DNA of 64,000 nt from JAAUQA01 sp036351435 (GTDB taxonomy: Bacteria > Pseudomonadota > Gammaproteobacteria > Competibacterales > Competibacteraceae). The position numbers and the translations under genes are program-made. Numbering within the stretch: position 1 is the first letter of the stretch; every line of letters starts with the position of its first letter. Below are positions 54,051-62,873 of this stretch, piece by piece. The stretch lies in NCBI GenBank assembly GCA_036351435.1, contig JAZBPA010000065.1, forward strand, positions 1 to 64,000, given 5' to 3'. A model generated the notes under the pieces. It was not told the origin of the DNA. It saw nothing but the letters and a program-made list of their open reading frames with translations, and did not search any database.

Positions 54051-56135
54051 TCATTCATTAGTCGCCATGACTTGTTCCGGCAAGCGGAATCCAGCCACCG
54101 ACTGTTGTAGCTCTTGAGCTAATTGATTGAGCTTACCGATGGAAGACGCGGTAGCGACACTGCTTTCAGAAGTCTGTGCTGTGATTTCATTAATCGAGGT
54201 CATGGCGGTGGAAACCCGAGAGGTCATCTCAGTGACTTGCCCCGCGGCCTTGGATACGTCATTGATCAATGCAGCAAGCTTGGCCGATACAGTTTCAATC
54301 TCTTCCAGCGCCTCACCGGCTTTTTCAGCAAGATCAGCGCCATTGACCACCTCGGTGGTGCTCTTCTCCATAGAGATAATGGCTTCGTTGGTATCAGCTT
54401 GAATGGTTTTAACCAAGGTCTCAATGCGCTTGGTCGCATTGCCGGAGCGTTCCGCTAAACGCTGCACTTCGTCTGCGACCACCCCAAAACCACGACCCGC
54501 TTCGCCGGCTGATGACGCCTGAATTGCTGCATTGAGCGCTAAAATATTGGTTTGATCAGAAATATCGTTAATTAAGGCAACAATATCACCGATTTCTTGG
54601 GAACTCTCGCCTAAGCGTTTAATGCGCTTAGATGTCTCCTGAATATGTTCGCGAATCACATCCATACCCTGAATAGTGCGGCGTACACGCTCACCACCTT
54701 CATGGGCAATTGCTACTGACTTGTCAGCTTCATCCGCCGATGCTGCCGTCTTCCCTGAGACCTCATTCATTGAGTGCGCCATTTGGGTCATTGTGGAACT
54801 GGCGGACTCAATTTGCCTCGCCTGCACCTCGCTGGCTCGAGCTAAGCGATCAGCCACTGAACGCGTCTCCTGGGCCGCCGAAGCCATTAATTCAGATGTA
54901 TAGTTAATGGTGGAAACCAAGTCCCGCAAAGCTTCAATTGCATAGTTGACCGAATCAGCAATCGCGCCGGTAATATCCTCAGTTACCGTTGCCTGCACGG
55001 TTAGATCACCCTCAGCCAAATCGCCCAGTTCATCCAACAAACGTAAGATGGCCTCTTGGTTGCGTCGATTTTGCTCTTCGGTATCCCTTTTGCGCAGCTC
55101 GCTTTCCCACAAGCGTAACCGAGTATCTCGGTTAGTCTGCAGGACAGACAAAGCTAATAGAATCAGCGCTAGCACCCCGATCCCCAAAACCAAGCGACTA
55201 TTGACCGGCAACCCCATAATACTGGGCCCACCGCTCATCGTTCCGTATTGCTCCTGCAGCGTACCAATGGCTCCTAGCAATGCGCCGCCTTGATCAGCAA
55301 TCGCCTGAGCGGCACTTTGTGCCTGAAATAATTCAGGCGCCTCAGCCAGAATCTGATCGGCTGCTACTTTGACCGACTGAAAATCATCACTTAACTCCGC
55401 AACCTTAGCGACCGCCGGCCCTCCAGTAATGCGCTGGATTCCAAGTCGGGAATCCCCCGCCGACATGCCTTGTAAAACTCGGTCAAACAATTTGATGTCG
55501 CGATCAAAATTATCCAACGCAGCAGCAGTATTCGCACCACCTTCCAGCAAAGTGTTAAAGTAGCTATTGATGCGTTGCGCCAACCAGGGTTGTCTAGTCA
55601 CCCGATACACTTGACCAACTGAAGCACCGCTTTCGGCCAGGATTTTAGCAATCTCGTCCGAGGTGTTCTCCAATTGCGGCATCACCCCCTCCAGTAGCGG
55701 TACAAAATTCCTGATTGAAAGCACTGCATCGCGACTTTCCAGCACGGTGTTCAAACCAGCCTGTACAGGTTGCCACTGCCTGTCAACTTCTTCGAATTCA
55801 GGGGATAACGCTGTCGGTAATGCTGACAAACCGGTATCAGCATCTCCCTCCTTTTGGGTGAGTAGTATGTCGTCGAAGCGACTGCGGGCTCTTTCAAGTG
55901 AAGCAAAAGCCGACTCATTGCCATTGGCCGCTTCGCGCGCCTGTAGTACCAATTCACGGGACAACAACCCTTGTTCAGAAATTAGCTGCCCGTGAACCTG
56001 ATAATCGACGTCATATTGACCGATCCAAAAGGAAAAAAGGCCCATCACGATAATCGACATCACCAGACAGGCGATGAGTATGATGTATTTCAGCGAACCA
56101 CCCTGGGTCGAGGATTCACTTGGGGATTCATGCAT
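54051..56135 (-). CDS. pilJ: Type IV pilus methyl-accepting chemoreceptor PilJ
   Basis: A 694-residue protein. The N-terminal membrane helix ([20 protein letters not shown]) follows a short cytoplasmic tail. The PilJ-type periplasmic domain covers about 45-310, a second helix lies near 325 ([17 protein letters not shown]), a HAMP-like region follows, and then the signalling coiled coil. The conserved hairpin tip reads [20 protein letters not shown], with [20 protein letters not shown] after it. It senses pilus or surface contact and controls ChpA. No pentapeptide CheR tether is seen. pilI lies upstream and chpA downstream. Confidence 0.95.
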   Translation of the reverse strand: MHESPSESSTQGGSLKYIILIACLVMSIIVMGLFSFWIGQYDVDYQVHGQLISEQGLLSRELVLQAREAANGNESAFASLERARSRFDDILLTQKEGDADTGLSALPTALSPEFEEVDRQWQPVQAGLNTVLESRDAVLSIRNFVPLLEGVMPQLENTSDEIAKILAESGASVGQVYRVTRQPWLAQRINSYFNTLLEGGANTAAALDNFDRDIKLFDRVLQGMSAGDSRLGIQRITGGPAVAKVAELSDDFQSVKVAADQILAEAPELFQAQSAAQAIADQGGALLGAIGTLQEQYGTMSGGPSIMGLPVNSRLVLGIGVLALILLALSVLQTNRDTRLRLWESELRKRDTEEQNRRNQEAILRLLDELGDLAEGDLTVQATVTEDITGAIADSVNYAIEALRDLVSTINYTSELMASAAQETRSVADRLARASEVQARQIESASSTMTQMAHSMNEVSGKTAASADEADKSVAIAHEGGERVRRTIQGMDVIREHIQETSKRIKRLGESSQEIGDIVALINDISDQTNILALNAAIQASSAGEAGRGFGVVADEVQRLAERSGNATKRIETLVKTIQADTNEAIISMEKSTTEVVNGADLAEKAGEALEEIETVSAKLAALINDVSKAAGQVTEMTSRVSTAMTSINEITAQTSESSVATASSIGKLNQLAQELQQSVAGFRLPEQVMATNE

Positions 56136-56201
56136 TTACTTGTCTCCTCAGCCACTTATATCGTTTTACTTCCCTGCACGCACCCGAACAGTAAATCACC
56201 T

Positions 56202-56750
56202 TCAAATCGCTGCATCCAGGAATTTTGAGTCATTGAGCAGACGATCGATATCAAAAACAAACCACTGTCGGTTCTCACCCTCGAATCCCTCAACGCAATA
56301 GGGCGTAAAATTGATATTTTTATCTGTTGCAATATCAGGTAATCGGCTTTGCTCACCGAACTGCCGCATCCCAATGACCTCATGAATCAGCAACCCGTAT
56401 TCCCACTCTCCAGCGCGAACGATGACAAGCCGGCTATTAGGTGTAGGTGTGCTGGGCTCACCACCCAAAAATTCTTGCAAATCCACCACAGATAAAATCG
56501 TACCCCGCAAGTTCGCAATACCTAACAACCAAGTTGCAACACCCGGAATACGGGTAATGCGAGGAATCGGGACGATTTCAGCAACATCGTCCATAGACAA
56601 CAGTAGATTCCAAGAACCCAAGCGCACAGCCAACCGCCCTTCTTGGCCAGCAGGTTTTGCCTGGGCCGAAGTATCCGTAGTTAACGCTTGGTTGCGTTTA
56701 TCGATGTCCAGCAGTAGGTCGAACGGGTGAATGACAGCTTGCCCAGTCAC
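56202..56750 (-). CDS. pilI: CheW-like coupling protein PilI
   Basis: A 182-residue protein with a CheW domain: VRLGSWNLLLSMDDVAEIVP, RITRIPGVATWLLGIANLRG, then ILSVVDLQEFLGG and LVIVRAGEWEYGLLIHEVIG. The N-terminal 25 residues are an extra helix. It couples PilJ to the ChpA kinase. It lies between pilG and pilJ, as in Pseudomonas, except that the second response-regulator gene pilH is absent. A gap of 66 bases precedes pilJ and 40 follow pilG. Confidence 0.93.
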   Translation of the reverse strand: MTGQAVIHPFDLLLDIDKRNQALTTDTSAQAKPAGQEGRLAVRLGSWNLLLSMDDVAEIVPIPRITRIPGVATWLLGIANLRGTILSVVDLQEFLGGEPSTPTPNSRLVIVRAGEWEYGLLIHEVIGMRQFGEQSRLPDIATDKNINFTPYCVEGFEGENRQWFVFDIDRLLNDSKFLDAAI

Positions 56751-56790
56751 AACAACTCGCTCCTATCCAACATTGGCTATCCAGAGATGT

Positions 56791-57216
56791 TTAGGACAGT
56801 GGGACATAGCGTCGGATACTTTCCAGCAAATCTTTGCGCGTAAAGGGCTTACTGATGAACTGCTCAGCACCAACTAACCGGCCTCGCGCTTTATCGAACA
56901 AGCCATCCTTACTGGATAACATAACGACCGGGGTCTTCCGAAATAGTCGGCTGTTTTTGATAACGGAACAGGCTTGATAACCATTAAGCCGTGGCATACC
57001 CACATCCATGAAGACAATGTCGGGTTGGCTGTCAACCATTTTAGCCAAGGCTTGAAAACCATCCTCTGAGGTGAGGACGGCAAATCCTTCACTGGTCAGT
57101 AAGTCTTCTGCAGTGCGCCGTATCGTCGCACTATCATCCACCACCATCACTTTAACTGGACGTTCCTTACCTTGGTCGAACTCGGATTCCTTACCTGCTT
57201 CAAACTCCACAACCAT
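56791..57216 (-). CDS. pilG: Single-domain response regulator PilG
   Basis: A 141-residue protein. A short acidic N-terminal extension is followed by a receiver domain from about residue 21. Phosphorylation-site residues are Asp27/Asp28 (VMVVDDSATIRRTAEDLL) and the acceptor Asp71 (IVFMDVGMPRLNGYQ), with Lys near SKPFTRKDLL. PilG-type features include the VMLSSKDGLFDKARGRLVGA stretch. It takes phosphate from ChpA and promotes pilus extension, probably through PilB or FimV. It is the first gene of the operon, divergent from gshB. The missing acidic-patch or output domain is normal for this class. Confidence 0.94.
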   Translation of the reverse strand: MVVEFEAGKESEFDQGKERPVKVMVVDDSATIRRTAEDLLTSEGFAVLTSEDGFQALAKMVDSQPDIVFMDVGMPRLNGYQACSVIKNSRLFRKTPVVMLSSKDGLFDKARGRLVGAEQFISKPFTRKDLLESIRRYVPLS

Positions 57217-57526
57217 CCCCTTTCATTGCACACCCCCACTATCGCTGCACTCAGGCTAGCTAATGATGCATGTTTAACACATCACGGTATATCACACCAA
57301 GCATGAAATGTTAATTTTATTGCTCAGCAAGTCGAATATTATGTCTGCTGAACGCCCCCGATGTGCCCACTTAAAGAGAAGCCGCAGCGACATTTCTTAG
57401 TCTTTGCAAGTAATAGTAGTATCATTTCACTACTTATGCTGAGATGCGAATGGACTCGCCCCCGGCCTTCAAAACAGCTCAACAGACCAACAAAATATTG
57501 TTTTAAAGAGAGAAACCCAAAAAAAC
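57217..57526. other. Divergent 310-bp intergenic region between pilG and gshB
   Basis: No gene is supported here. It must hold the promoters of the pilG operon (minus strand) and the gshB operon (plus strand). A candidate pilG promoter is listed separately. An AGTAGT/ACTACT inverted repeat with an eight-base loop occurs around 57415-57436 (within gtagtatcatttcactactt). No riboswitch or small RNA is recognised. Confidence 0.6.
57286..57314 (-). promoter_or_regulatory. Candidate sigma-70 promoter of the pilG operon
   Basis: Read on the minus strand, TTAACA (57314-57309) and TATACC (57291-57286) are separated by 17 bases, about 70 bases upstream of pilG. The -35 matches five of six consensus bases and the -10 four of six. 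Spacing is ideal, but both elements are imperfect. Confidence 0.4.
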
Positions 57527-58477
57527 ATGTCGGTTAGAATCGGTATAGTGATGGACTCTATTGCGTCCATTAACATAAAAAAAGATACTACTTTTGCTCT
57601 GTTACTGGCTGCTCAGCAACGCGGCTGGCAGTTGCATTATTTCGAGCAACGAGATCTTTACATGCAAGCTGATCAAGCCTACGGGCGGGCTCGTTTGCTT
57701 TCAGTCCAAGACGATAAAAGTAATTGGTTCAGTTTTCAGAAAGAACTGGAGCTACCGCTAGGCACGTTGGATGCGATCCTCATGCGCAAGGATCCACCAT
57801 TCGACATGGAGTACATTTACACGACTTATTTGCTGGAAAGAGCTGAAACAACCGGCACTCTAGTGGTCAACCGTCCTCAAAGCTTGCGCAACGCCAATGA
57901 AAAATTATTCGCGTTATCTTTTCCCCAGTGCTGCCCACCAACCCTGGTCAGTCGTGAAGCAGCGCGGTTTCGAGACTTTTTAAAACAACAAGACGACATC
58001 ATTGCAAAACCGCTGGACGGCATGGGCGGTGCCTCTATTTTCCGCTTAAGGCGTGACGATCCAAACACCAATGTGATCTTAGAAACTTTGACAAACCATA
58101 ATCAGCGATTATCCCTGGCTCAGCGTTTTATTCCAGAAATCATCCTAACCGGCGATAAACGTATCCTGTTAATTGATGGTGAACCGATACCTTATGCCTT
58201 TGCGCGCCACCCCGCTTCTGGTGAGACTCGCGCCAATCTAGCTGCAGGAGGACGCGGCGAGGGCGTACCACTGAGTGAACGTGATAGGTGGATCTGTGCC
58301 CAAGTAGCCCCCAAACTCCGCGAAATGGGCTTGTTATTCGTTGGCTTGGATGTGATCGGTGACTATTTAACCGAGATCAATGTGACCAGCCCCACCTGTG
58401 CCCGCGAGTTGAATGCCCAATTTGGGTTAGACATTGGCGCTCAGTTGATGGAATCCATCGCTGCACGTATCGTCTGA
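57527..58477 (+). CDS. gshB: Glutathione synthetase GshB
   Basis: A 316-residue protein, exactly the usual length. The N-terminus reads VRIGIVMDSIASINIKKDTTF, typical of GshB, followed by ILMRKDPPFDMEYIYTTYLLE. The ATP-grasp part carries KPLDGMGGASIFRL, then RILLIDGEPIPYAFARHP, and VGLDVIGDYLTEINVTSPT with the metal ligands. It joins gamma-glutamylcysteine and glycine with ATP. It lies eight bases before tonB, the same order as in Pseudomonas. Confidence 0.97.
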   Translation: MSVRIGIVMDSIASINIKKDTTFALLLAAQQRGWQLHYFEQRDLYMQADQAYGRARLLSVQDDKSNWFSFQKELELPLGTLDAILMRKDPPFDMEYIYTTYLLERAETTGTLVVNRPQSLRNANEKLFALSFPQCCPPTLVSREAARFRDFLKQQDDIIAKPLDGMGGASIFRLRRDDPNTNVILETLTNHNQRLSLAQRFIPEIILTGDKRILLIDGEPIPYAFARHPASGETRANLAAGGRGEGVPLSERDRWICAQVAPKLREMGLLFVGLDVIGDYLTEINVTSPTCARELNAQFGLDIGAQLMESIAARIV

Positions 58478-58485
58478 GGAAAACG

Positions 58486-59319
58486 ATGACGCTGGTAGTG
58501 ATCCTTCGCAACGAAGAACAGCGACTAGGTTTGGCATTAACACTAGCCATTGCCTTCCATCTGTTGATTCTATTGGGCGTCAGCTTCACTATCTTGCCGG
58601 AAAAAACTCAGCAGGCTGCGTTGAGTTTGCAAATCACTTTGCAAGAAGAGGTCGGTGGGGAACCCGACCTTTCCACGGGGACTGAGCCCAATCAACCCAC
58701 CGCAGTAGAACCACAACCACCGCAACCATCCCCACAACCCCCCGCAGAACAACCTTCAGCGACTCCGGCAGCGACCGTTACTCCTACGCCGCCGCCCCCC
58801 TCTGAACCTAAAGTAGCAACAGCCACACCTACAAAACCGCAGCCCACCCAACCAGCGCCTCCCCGTCAGCCACAGGCCCCGCGAACATTAACTGGGACTG
58901 ACCTACGCAAGCTCGGCTTGCAAATGGCCCGCTTGAAATCACCGCCTCAACAAAACACCAGCAACTCCCGAGAGAAACACCTCAACCCACGTTCCATGAC
59001 AACTTTGGAGAAGTTTTACGAGGAAAGCTGGGTACGCAAAGTCGAGCAAGTGGGGAACCTGAATTTTCCAGAAGAAGCACGCCGTCGCAATTTAACTGCA
59101 GGACCAATATTGGAGGTTGCTGTTCTTGCAGACGGCAGTGTAGACAGTATCCGTATACTGCGTTCTTCGGGGCATGTTTCGTTGGATGAAGCTGCCAAGC
59201 AAATTGTCAGCTTAGCCGCTCCCTATCCTGCTTTTCCCCCGGAGCTACGCCGACAGTATGATATTCTATATATCAAACGCCAGTGGAAATTCGAACAAGG
59301 CAAGCTATCCGGCCGTTGA
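58486..59319 (+). CDS. tonB: TonB energy-transducing protein
   Basis: A 277-residue protein. A short cytoplasmic tail is followed by one membrane helix (LALTLAIAFHLLILLGVSF). The periplasmic linker, residues about 55-135, is very rich in Pro, Gln and Ala. The C-terminal TonB domain from about 190 reads NFPEEARRRNLTAGPILEVA and continues to the DEAAKQIVSLAAPYPAFP block. It spans the periplasm to drive TonB-dependent outer-membrane receptors using the ExbBD proton motor. No exbB or exbD follows. It sits between gshB and yqgE as Pseudomonas tonB3 does, which has been tied to twitching motility there. Confidence 0.9.
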   Translation: MTLVVILRNEEQRLGLALTLAIAFHLLILLGVSFTILPEKTQQAALSLQITLQEEVGGEPDLSTGTEPNQPTAVEPQPPQPSPQPPAEQPSATPAATVTPTPPPPSEPKVATATPTKPQPTQPAPPRQPQAPRTLTGTDLRKLGLQMARLKSPPQQNTSNSREKHLNPRSMTTLEKFYEESWVRKVEQVGNLNFPEEARRRNLTAGPILEVAVLADGSVDSIRILRSSGHVSLDEAAKQIVSLAAPYPAFPPELRRQYDILYIKRQWKFEQGKLSGR

Positions 59320-59374
59320 GGAAATAGCTTGACTGAGCAACATCAACCGCAGGCACGGAGGTTCATTAGTCGTC

Positions 59375-59938
59375 ATGCACGAACCGACCTACCTCAGCAA
59401 TCAGCTGCTAATTGCCATGCCGAGTTTGATGGACCCTAATTTCTATCAAACCGTCACTTATCTCAGCGAACATAACGCCGATGGAGCGTTAGGGATTGTC
59501 ATCAATCGCCCATTGGAGTTGTCGTTGGGTGAGCTATTGGAACATTTGAACGTTCCGATCACCCAACCTTCCATTGCAACGATGCCCGTGCACTACGGCG
59601 GCCCCGTGCAACCCCAACAAGGTTTTGTTGTGCACACCCCGGTGGGCGATTGGGGATCAACGCTCAAAGTAACGGACACCATCGGCATCACCACCTCGCG
59701 GGATATTCTGCAATCGCTGGCCTGTGGCGAACAGCCTGAGCATGCCTTAGTTGCATTAGGTTATGCGGGTTGGGGGCCGGGCCAGTTGGAACAAGAGTTG
59801 GCGGAAAATGCCTGGCTATCCGGCCCCGCTGACCCCGCTATTTTGTTTAATACGCCCGCCGAACACCGCTGGTCTGCCGCTGCGGCGTTACTCGGGGTGG
59901 ATCTTAACTTGCTATCTAGCGATGCCGGACATGCCTAA
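59375..59938 (+). CDS. yqgE: YqgE/AlgH family protein
   Basis: A 187-residue protein, the standard length. Signature stretches are LSNQLLIAMPSLMDPNFYQT, GALGIVINRPLELSLGELLE, VHYGGPVQPQQGFVVHTP and ALGYAGWGPGQLEQELAENAW. The fold is known from structures, but the biochemical role is unclear. AlgH affects alginate regulation in Pseudomonas. It precedes ruvX by 21 bases, an arrangement conserved across proteobacteria. Confidence 0.95.
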   Translation: MHEPTYLSNQLLIAMPSLMDPNFYQTVTYLSEHNADGALGIVINRPLELSLGELLEHLNVPITQPSIATMPVHYGGPVQPQQGFVVHTPVGDWGSTLKVTDTIGITTSRDILQSLACGEQPEHALVALGYAGWGPGQLEQELAENAWLSGPADPAILFNTPAEHRWSAAAALLGVDLNLLSSDAGHA

Positions 59939-59959
59939 GTCTCGAGGCGTTAAGTTATC

Positions 59960-60400
59960 TTGAAGCGTTCTCGCACAATCATTGCTTTCGACTTCGGGTT
60001 AGCTCGTATCGGTGTAGCAGTAGGTCAAGAACTCATCAATTCGGCTCGACCATTAACTATATTGAGAAATAAACGCCAGCAACCCGATTGGGATGCCATC
60101 GGTCGCTTGTTGGCTGAGTGGCAAGCTGATCTAATTATTATCGGATTACCCTGTCATGCTGATAACAGTCCTACAGCGCTGACCGATACGGCTGCCCGCT
60201 TCGGCCGTCAATTGCAAGGCCGTTACGGCTTACCCGTTGAAACTATTGATGAGCGCCTCTCGTCCTGGGAAGCGGATTCATACCAAGCGTCCGGAGGAAA
60301 ATCTCCCCAGGGCGGCCACGACGACGCGCTCGCAGCAGCCCTGATCTTGGAAAGCTGGTTCAATCACAGGCTTGCCGCCACGCAAACCAGTGAACAGTGA
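59960..60400 (+). CDS. ruvX: RuvX/YqgF, Holliday junction resolvase-like nuclease
   Basis: A 146-residue protein starting at TTG 59960. RNase H-like fold motifs are IIAFDFGLARIGVAVG with the first catalytic Asp, IIIGLPCHADNSPTALT, and ETIDERLSSWEA, followed by DDALAAALILESW with the last acidic residues. In E. coli the protein is essential and helps process pre-16S rRNA 5' ends. A role at Holliday junctions has been shown in other bacteria. It is the last gene of the gshB-tonB-yqgE-ruvX run. The pyrR-pyrB-pyrC genes that follow in Pseudomonas are absent. Confidence 0.95.
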   Translation: MKRSRTIIAFDFGLARIGVAVGQELINSARPLTILRNKRQQPDWDAIGRLLAEWQADLIIIGLPCHADNSPTALTDTAARFGRQLQGRYGLPVETIDERLSSWEADSYQASGGKSPQGGHDDALAAALILESWFNHRLAATQTSEQ

Positions 60401-60424
60401 TCTGCCCGCTCACTTTGTCAGCTG

Positions 60425-61474
60425 TTAAGCCGCCTTAAAACTATCTGGATTCTTGGCCTTAGTCATAGCATCGTGACGACTGATCTTGCCCGCTCTTACC
60501 AAATCCAACAGATGTTGATCCAGCGTCTGCATACCGAAGCCTTTGCCGGTCTGGATCGACGAATACATTTGCGCGACCTTATCTTCGCGGATCAGATTGC
60601 GCACGGCTGAAGTACCGATCATGATTTCCCACGCTGCGGTTCGTCCGCCACCTATTTTTTTCATCAGGGTTTGTGAAATGACGGCTTGTATGGATTCGGA
60701 TAACATTGAGCGTACCAGCGGTTTCTCGCCGGCTGGAAATACGTCGATTACCCGATCTATGGTCTTAGGAGCGGAAGTGGTATGGAGCGTACCGAATACT
60801 AAATGGCCAGTCTCTGCAGCGGTTAATGCCAATCGAATGGTCTCTAGATCGCGCAACTCGCCAACCAAAATCGTATCGGGATCTTCCCGCAATGCTGACC
60901 GCAGCGCCTCATTGAAGCCCAGCGTATCACGATGCACTTCACGCTGATTAATCAAACATTTCTTGCTTTGATGAACAAATTCAATGGGATCTTCAATCGT
61001 TAAAATATGGCCGTATTCACTATCGTTCTTGTAATCCACCATGGCCGCTAATGTGGTCGATTTGCCAGAACCCGTGGGACCGGTCACCAACACAAGACCA
61101 CGGGGCTTCAAAGTAATATCTCTAAATACTTGGGGACAGCCCAAATCCTCTAGCGACAAGATTTTAGTGGGAATTGTCCGAAAAACCGCCCCCGCACCTC
61201 GGTCCTGATTAAAGGCGTTGACCCGGAACCGGGCTAACTTAGGCACTTCGAAGGAAAAGTCACACTCCAGGAACTCGTCGTAATCCTTGCGTTGCTTATC
61301 ATTCATAATGTCGTAGATTAGGCCGTGTGCCTCCTTATGCTCCAGCACCGGCAAATTGATTCGGCGGATGTCGCCATCGACCCGAATCATGGGAGGTAAT
61401 CCAGCCGATAAGTGCAAATCGGAAGCACCATTTTTGACTGAAAAGGTCAAAAGATCATCAAGTGTAGGCGTCAT
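60425..61474 (-). CDS. pilT: Pilus retraction ATPase PilT
   Basis: ATG 61474 starts the usual N-terminus (MTPTLDDLLTFSVKNGASDL), giving 349 residues (Pseudomonas PilT has 344). The longer frame back to 61660 crosses the yggS start and is rejected. Hexameric ATPase motifs are Walker A GPTGSGKSTTLAAM, the Asp box VHRDTLGFNEALRSALREDP, Walker B ILVGELRDLETI and His box GHLVFGTLHT. The C-terminal AIRNLIRE-type retraction motif reads AVRNLIREDK. It pulls pili back for twitching, in the pathway controlled by the nearby PilG-ChpA system. pilU, usually next to it, is absent here. It is divergent from yggS. Confidence 0.97.
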   Translation of the reverse strand: MTPTLDDLLTFSVKNGASDLHLSAGLPPMIRVDGDIRRINLPVLEHKEAHGLIYDIMNDKQRKDYDEFLECDFSFEVPKLARFRVNAFNQDRGAGAVFRTIPTKILSLEDLGCPQVFRDITLKPRGLVLVTGPTGSGKSTTLAAMVDYKNDSEYGHILTIEDPIEFVHQSKKCLINQREVHRDTLGFNEALRSALREDPDTILVGELRDLETIRLALTAAETGHLVFGTLHTTSAPKTIDRVIDVFPAGEKPLVRSMLSESIQAVISQTLMKKIGGGRTAAWEIMIGTSAVRNLIREDKVAQMYSSIQTGKGFGMQTLDQHLLDLVRAGKISRHDAMTKAKNPDSFKAA

Positions 61475-61550
61475 AAAAGTTTCCTCTATAATATCCTCAG
61501 TCTTACAATAACAAAGCGTGAGTAAATTAGTACCGGTTGGACTCAGAACT

Positions 61551-62315
61551 ATGGAAATCGCTAAGAGTATATATAACAGTTCGTGCCAACCCCAACAGAT
61601 CGAGTCAGGGGAAGAGATAAATCCCGTAGCGACTAATTTGGCTGCTGTGCGCGCCCGCATCAGATCAGCAGAACGTCGTTTTCACCGCTCAGCAGGCTCG
61701 GTAACTCTGCTGGCGGTCAGTAAAGCTAAACCGATTTCACTGATTGCCGCAGCCGCCGCGGCGGGTCAACGTTGCTTCGGGGAAAGCTATCTCCAAGAAG
61801 CTGTGGAGAAAATAGCCGAATTACCAGGTTACGCCTTGGAGTGGCATTTTATTGGTCCTATCCAATCCAATAAAACTCGCAGAATTGCTGAGTCCTTCGC
61901 TTGGGTACACAGTGTCGACCGCCTGAAAACAGCTGAGCGCCTCAATAGCCAACGTCCTGCACACCTCCCCCCACTCAATATCTGCTTGCAGGTTAACATC
62001 AGCGAAGAACCTAGCAAACAGGGGATTGATGTTGCTCATCTTGAAGCTTTGGCACACACCGTTGCAACCTTGCCTCGCTTGCATTTGCGTGGCTTAATGG
62101 CGGTGCCCGCCCCGCAGCAAGAATTCTCCGCGCAACGAAGGGCGTTCGCTACATTACGGAACTTACAACAATCCCTCAACGCTGGAGGTCTTGCTTTGGA
62201 CACGCTATCAATGGGCATGTCCGGTGATCTGGAAGCCGCGATTGCCGAGGGCAGCACTTTAGTCCGAGTAGGCACCGCCCTATTCGGGGAGCGTGTTGCC
62301 CGGTCCGAGATATGA
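61551..62315 (+). CDS. yggS: YggS, PLP homeostasis protein
   Basis: The start at ATG 61551 gives 254 residues. GTG 61518 is also possible. Compared with the 228-234 residues usual for the family, the first 25 or so residues (IAKSIYNSSCQPQQIESGEE) look like an extension, so the true start remains unsure. The family core begins NLAAVRARIRSAERRF, with the PLP lysine in LLAVSKAKPISLI, then FGESYLQEAVEKIAEL, WHFIGPIQSNKTRRIAE, and LSMGMSGDLEAAIAEGSTLV near the C-terminus. It binds PLP and keeps its level balanced. It is followed by a small exported protein and proC, as in many Gammaproteobacteria (yggS-proC-yggT). Confidence 0.93.
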   Translation: MEIAKSIYNSSCQPQQIESGEEINPVATNLAAVRARIRSAERRFHRSAGSVTLLAVSKAKPISLIAAAAAAGQRCFGESYLQEAVEKIAELPGYALEWHFIGPIQSNKTRRIAESFAWVHSVDRLKTAERLNSQRPAHLPPLNICLQVNISEEPSKQGIDVAHLEALAHTVATLPRLHLRGLMAVPAPQQEFSAQRRAFATLRNLQQSLNAGGLALDTLSMGMSGDLEAAIAEGSTLVRVGTALFGERVARSEI

Positions 62316-62393
62316 AATCCAGCGCCAACCTTTCAGCGAATCTGTCGATTACTAGGCAATACCAACCAGCGATTATGGACTACCGCTAATCCC

Positions 62394-62783
62394 ATGCATG
62401 CTCAACTAATGTCAATATTGCGCCATCTAGGTTATCCACTGTTCGGATCGGTGTTCCTGTGCTCGTTCGGACATGCCGCTAACGATACCGATTATCTGCG
62501 GCAAATCGAAGAGGCGGCAAAACTTCAAGCGATCACACCAATTATCAATTCCACACAGCCGGCAAACCGTGAACCCGCTGAGAACAACCGGATACCGGCA
62601 GGACTGCCCTCATTGGAAGAATTCGAAAAGGCTTTACGCCAGCAATTTGCCGGTACCTATGCCTTTTATCAGCGGCTCAACGCCGCAGGAAAACAGCAAA
62701 TTTTCACCCTTTATCAGCAAGACAATCGCGTTAGCACCATCCGCGCACAAACTTTACAGCTGCTTGCAGGCAATTCACGTTAA
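62394..62783 (+). CDS. Small exported protein of unknown function
   Basis: A 129-residue protein. The N-terminal 28 residues (including YPLFGSVFLCSFGHAAN) look like a signal peptide, so it should be periplasmic. The body is helical and polar, with FEKALRQQFAGTYAFYQRLN and KQQIFTLYQQDNRVSTIRAQ. No family is recognised. It is inserted between yggS and proC, which usually adjoin. The distance to proC is 91 bases. It may be a lineage-specific gene. Confidence 0.6.
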   Translation: MHAQLMSILRHLGYPLFGSVFLCSFGHAANDTDYLRQIEEAAKLQAITPIINSTQPANREPAENNRIPAGLPSLEEFEKALRQQFAGTYAFYQRLNAAGKQQIFTLYQQDNRVSTIRAQTLQLLAGNSR

Positions 62784-62873
62784 AACGCATGACTCCAGAG
62801 TCTTAACCATCGCTGGGAGAGATCCAAGGAATTATTTCCTAGCGCCCTTTAAATATCCGAGGCAAAGCGCTCA

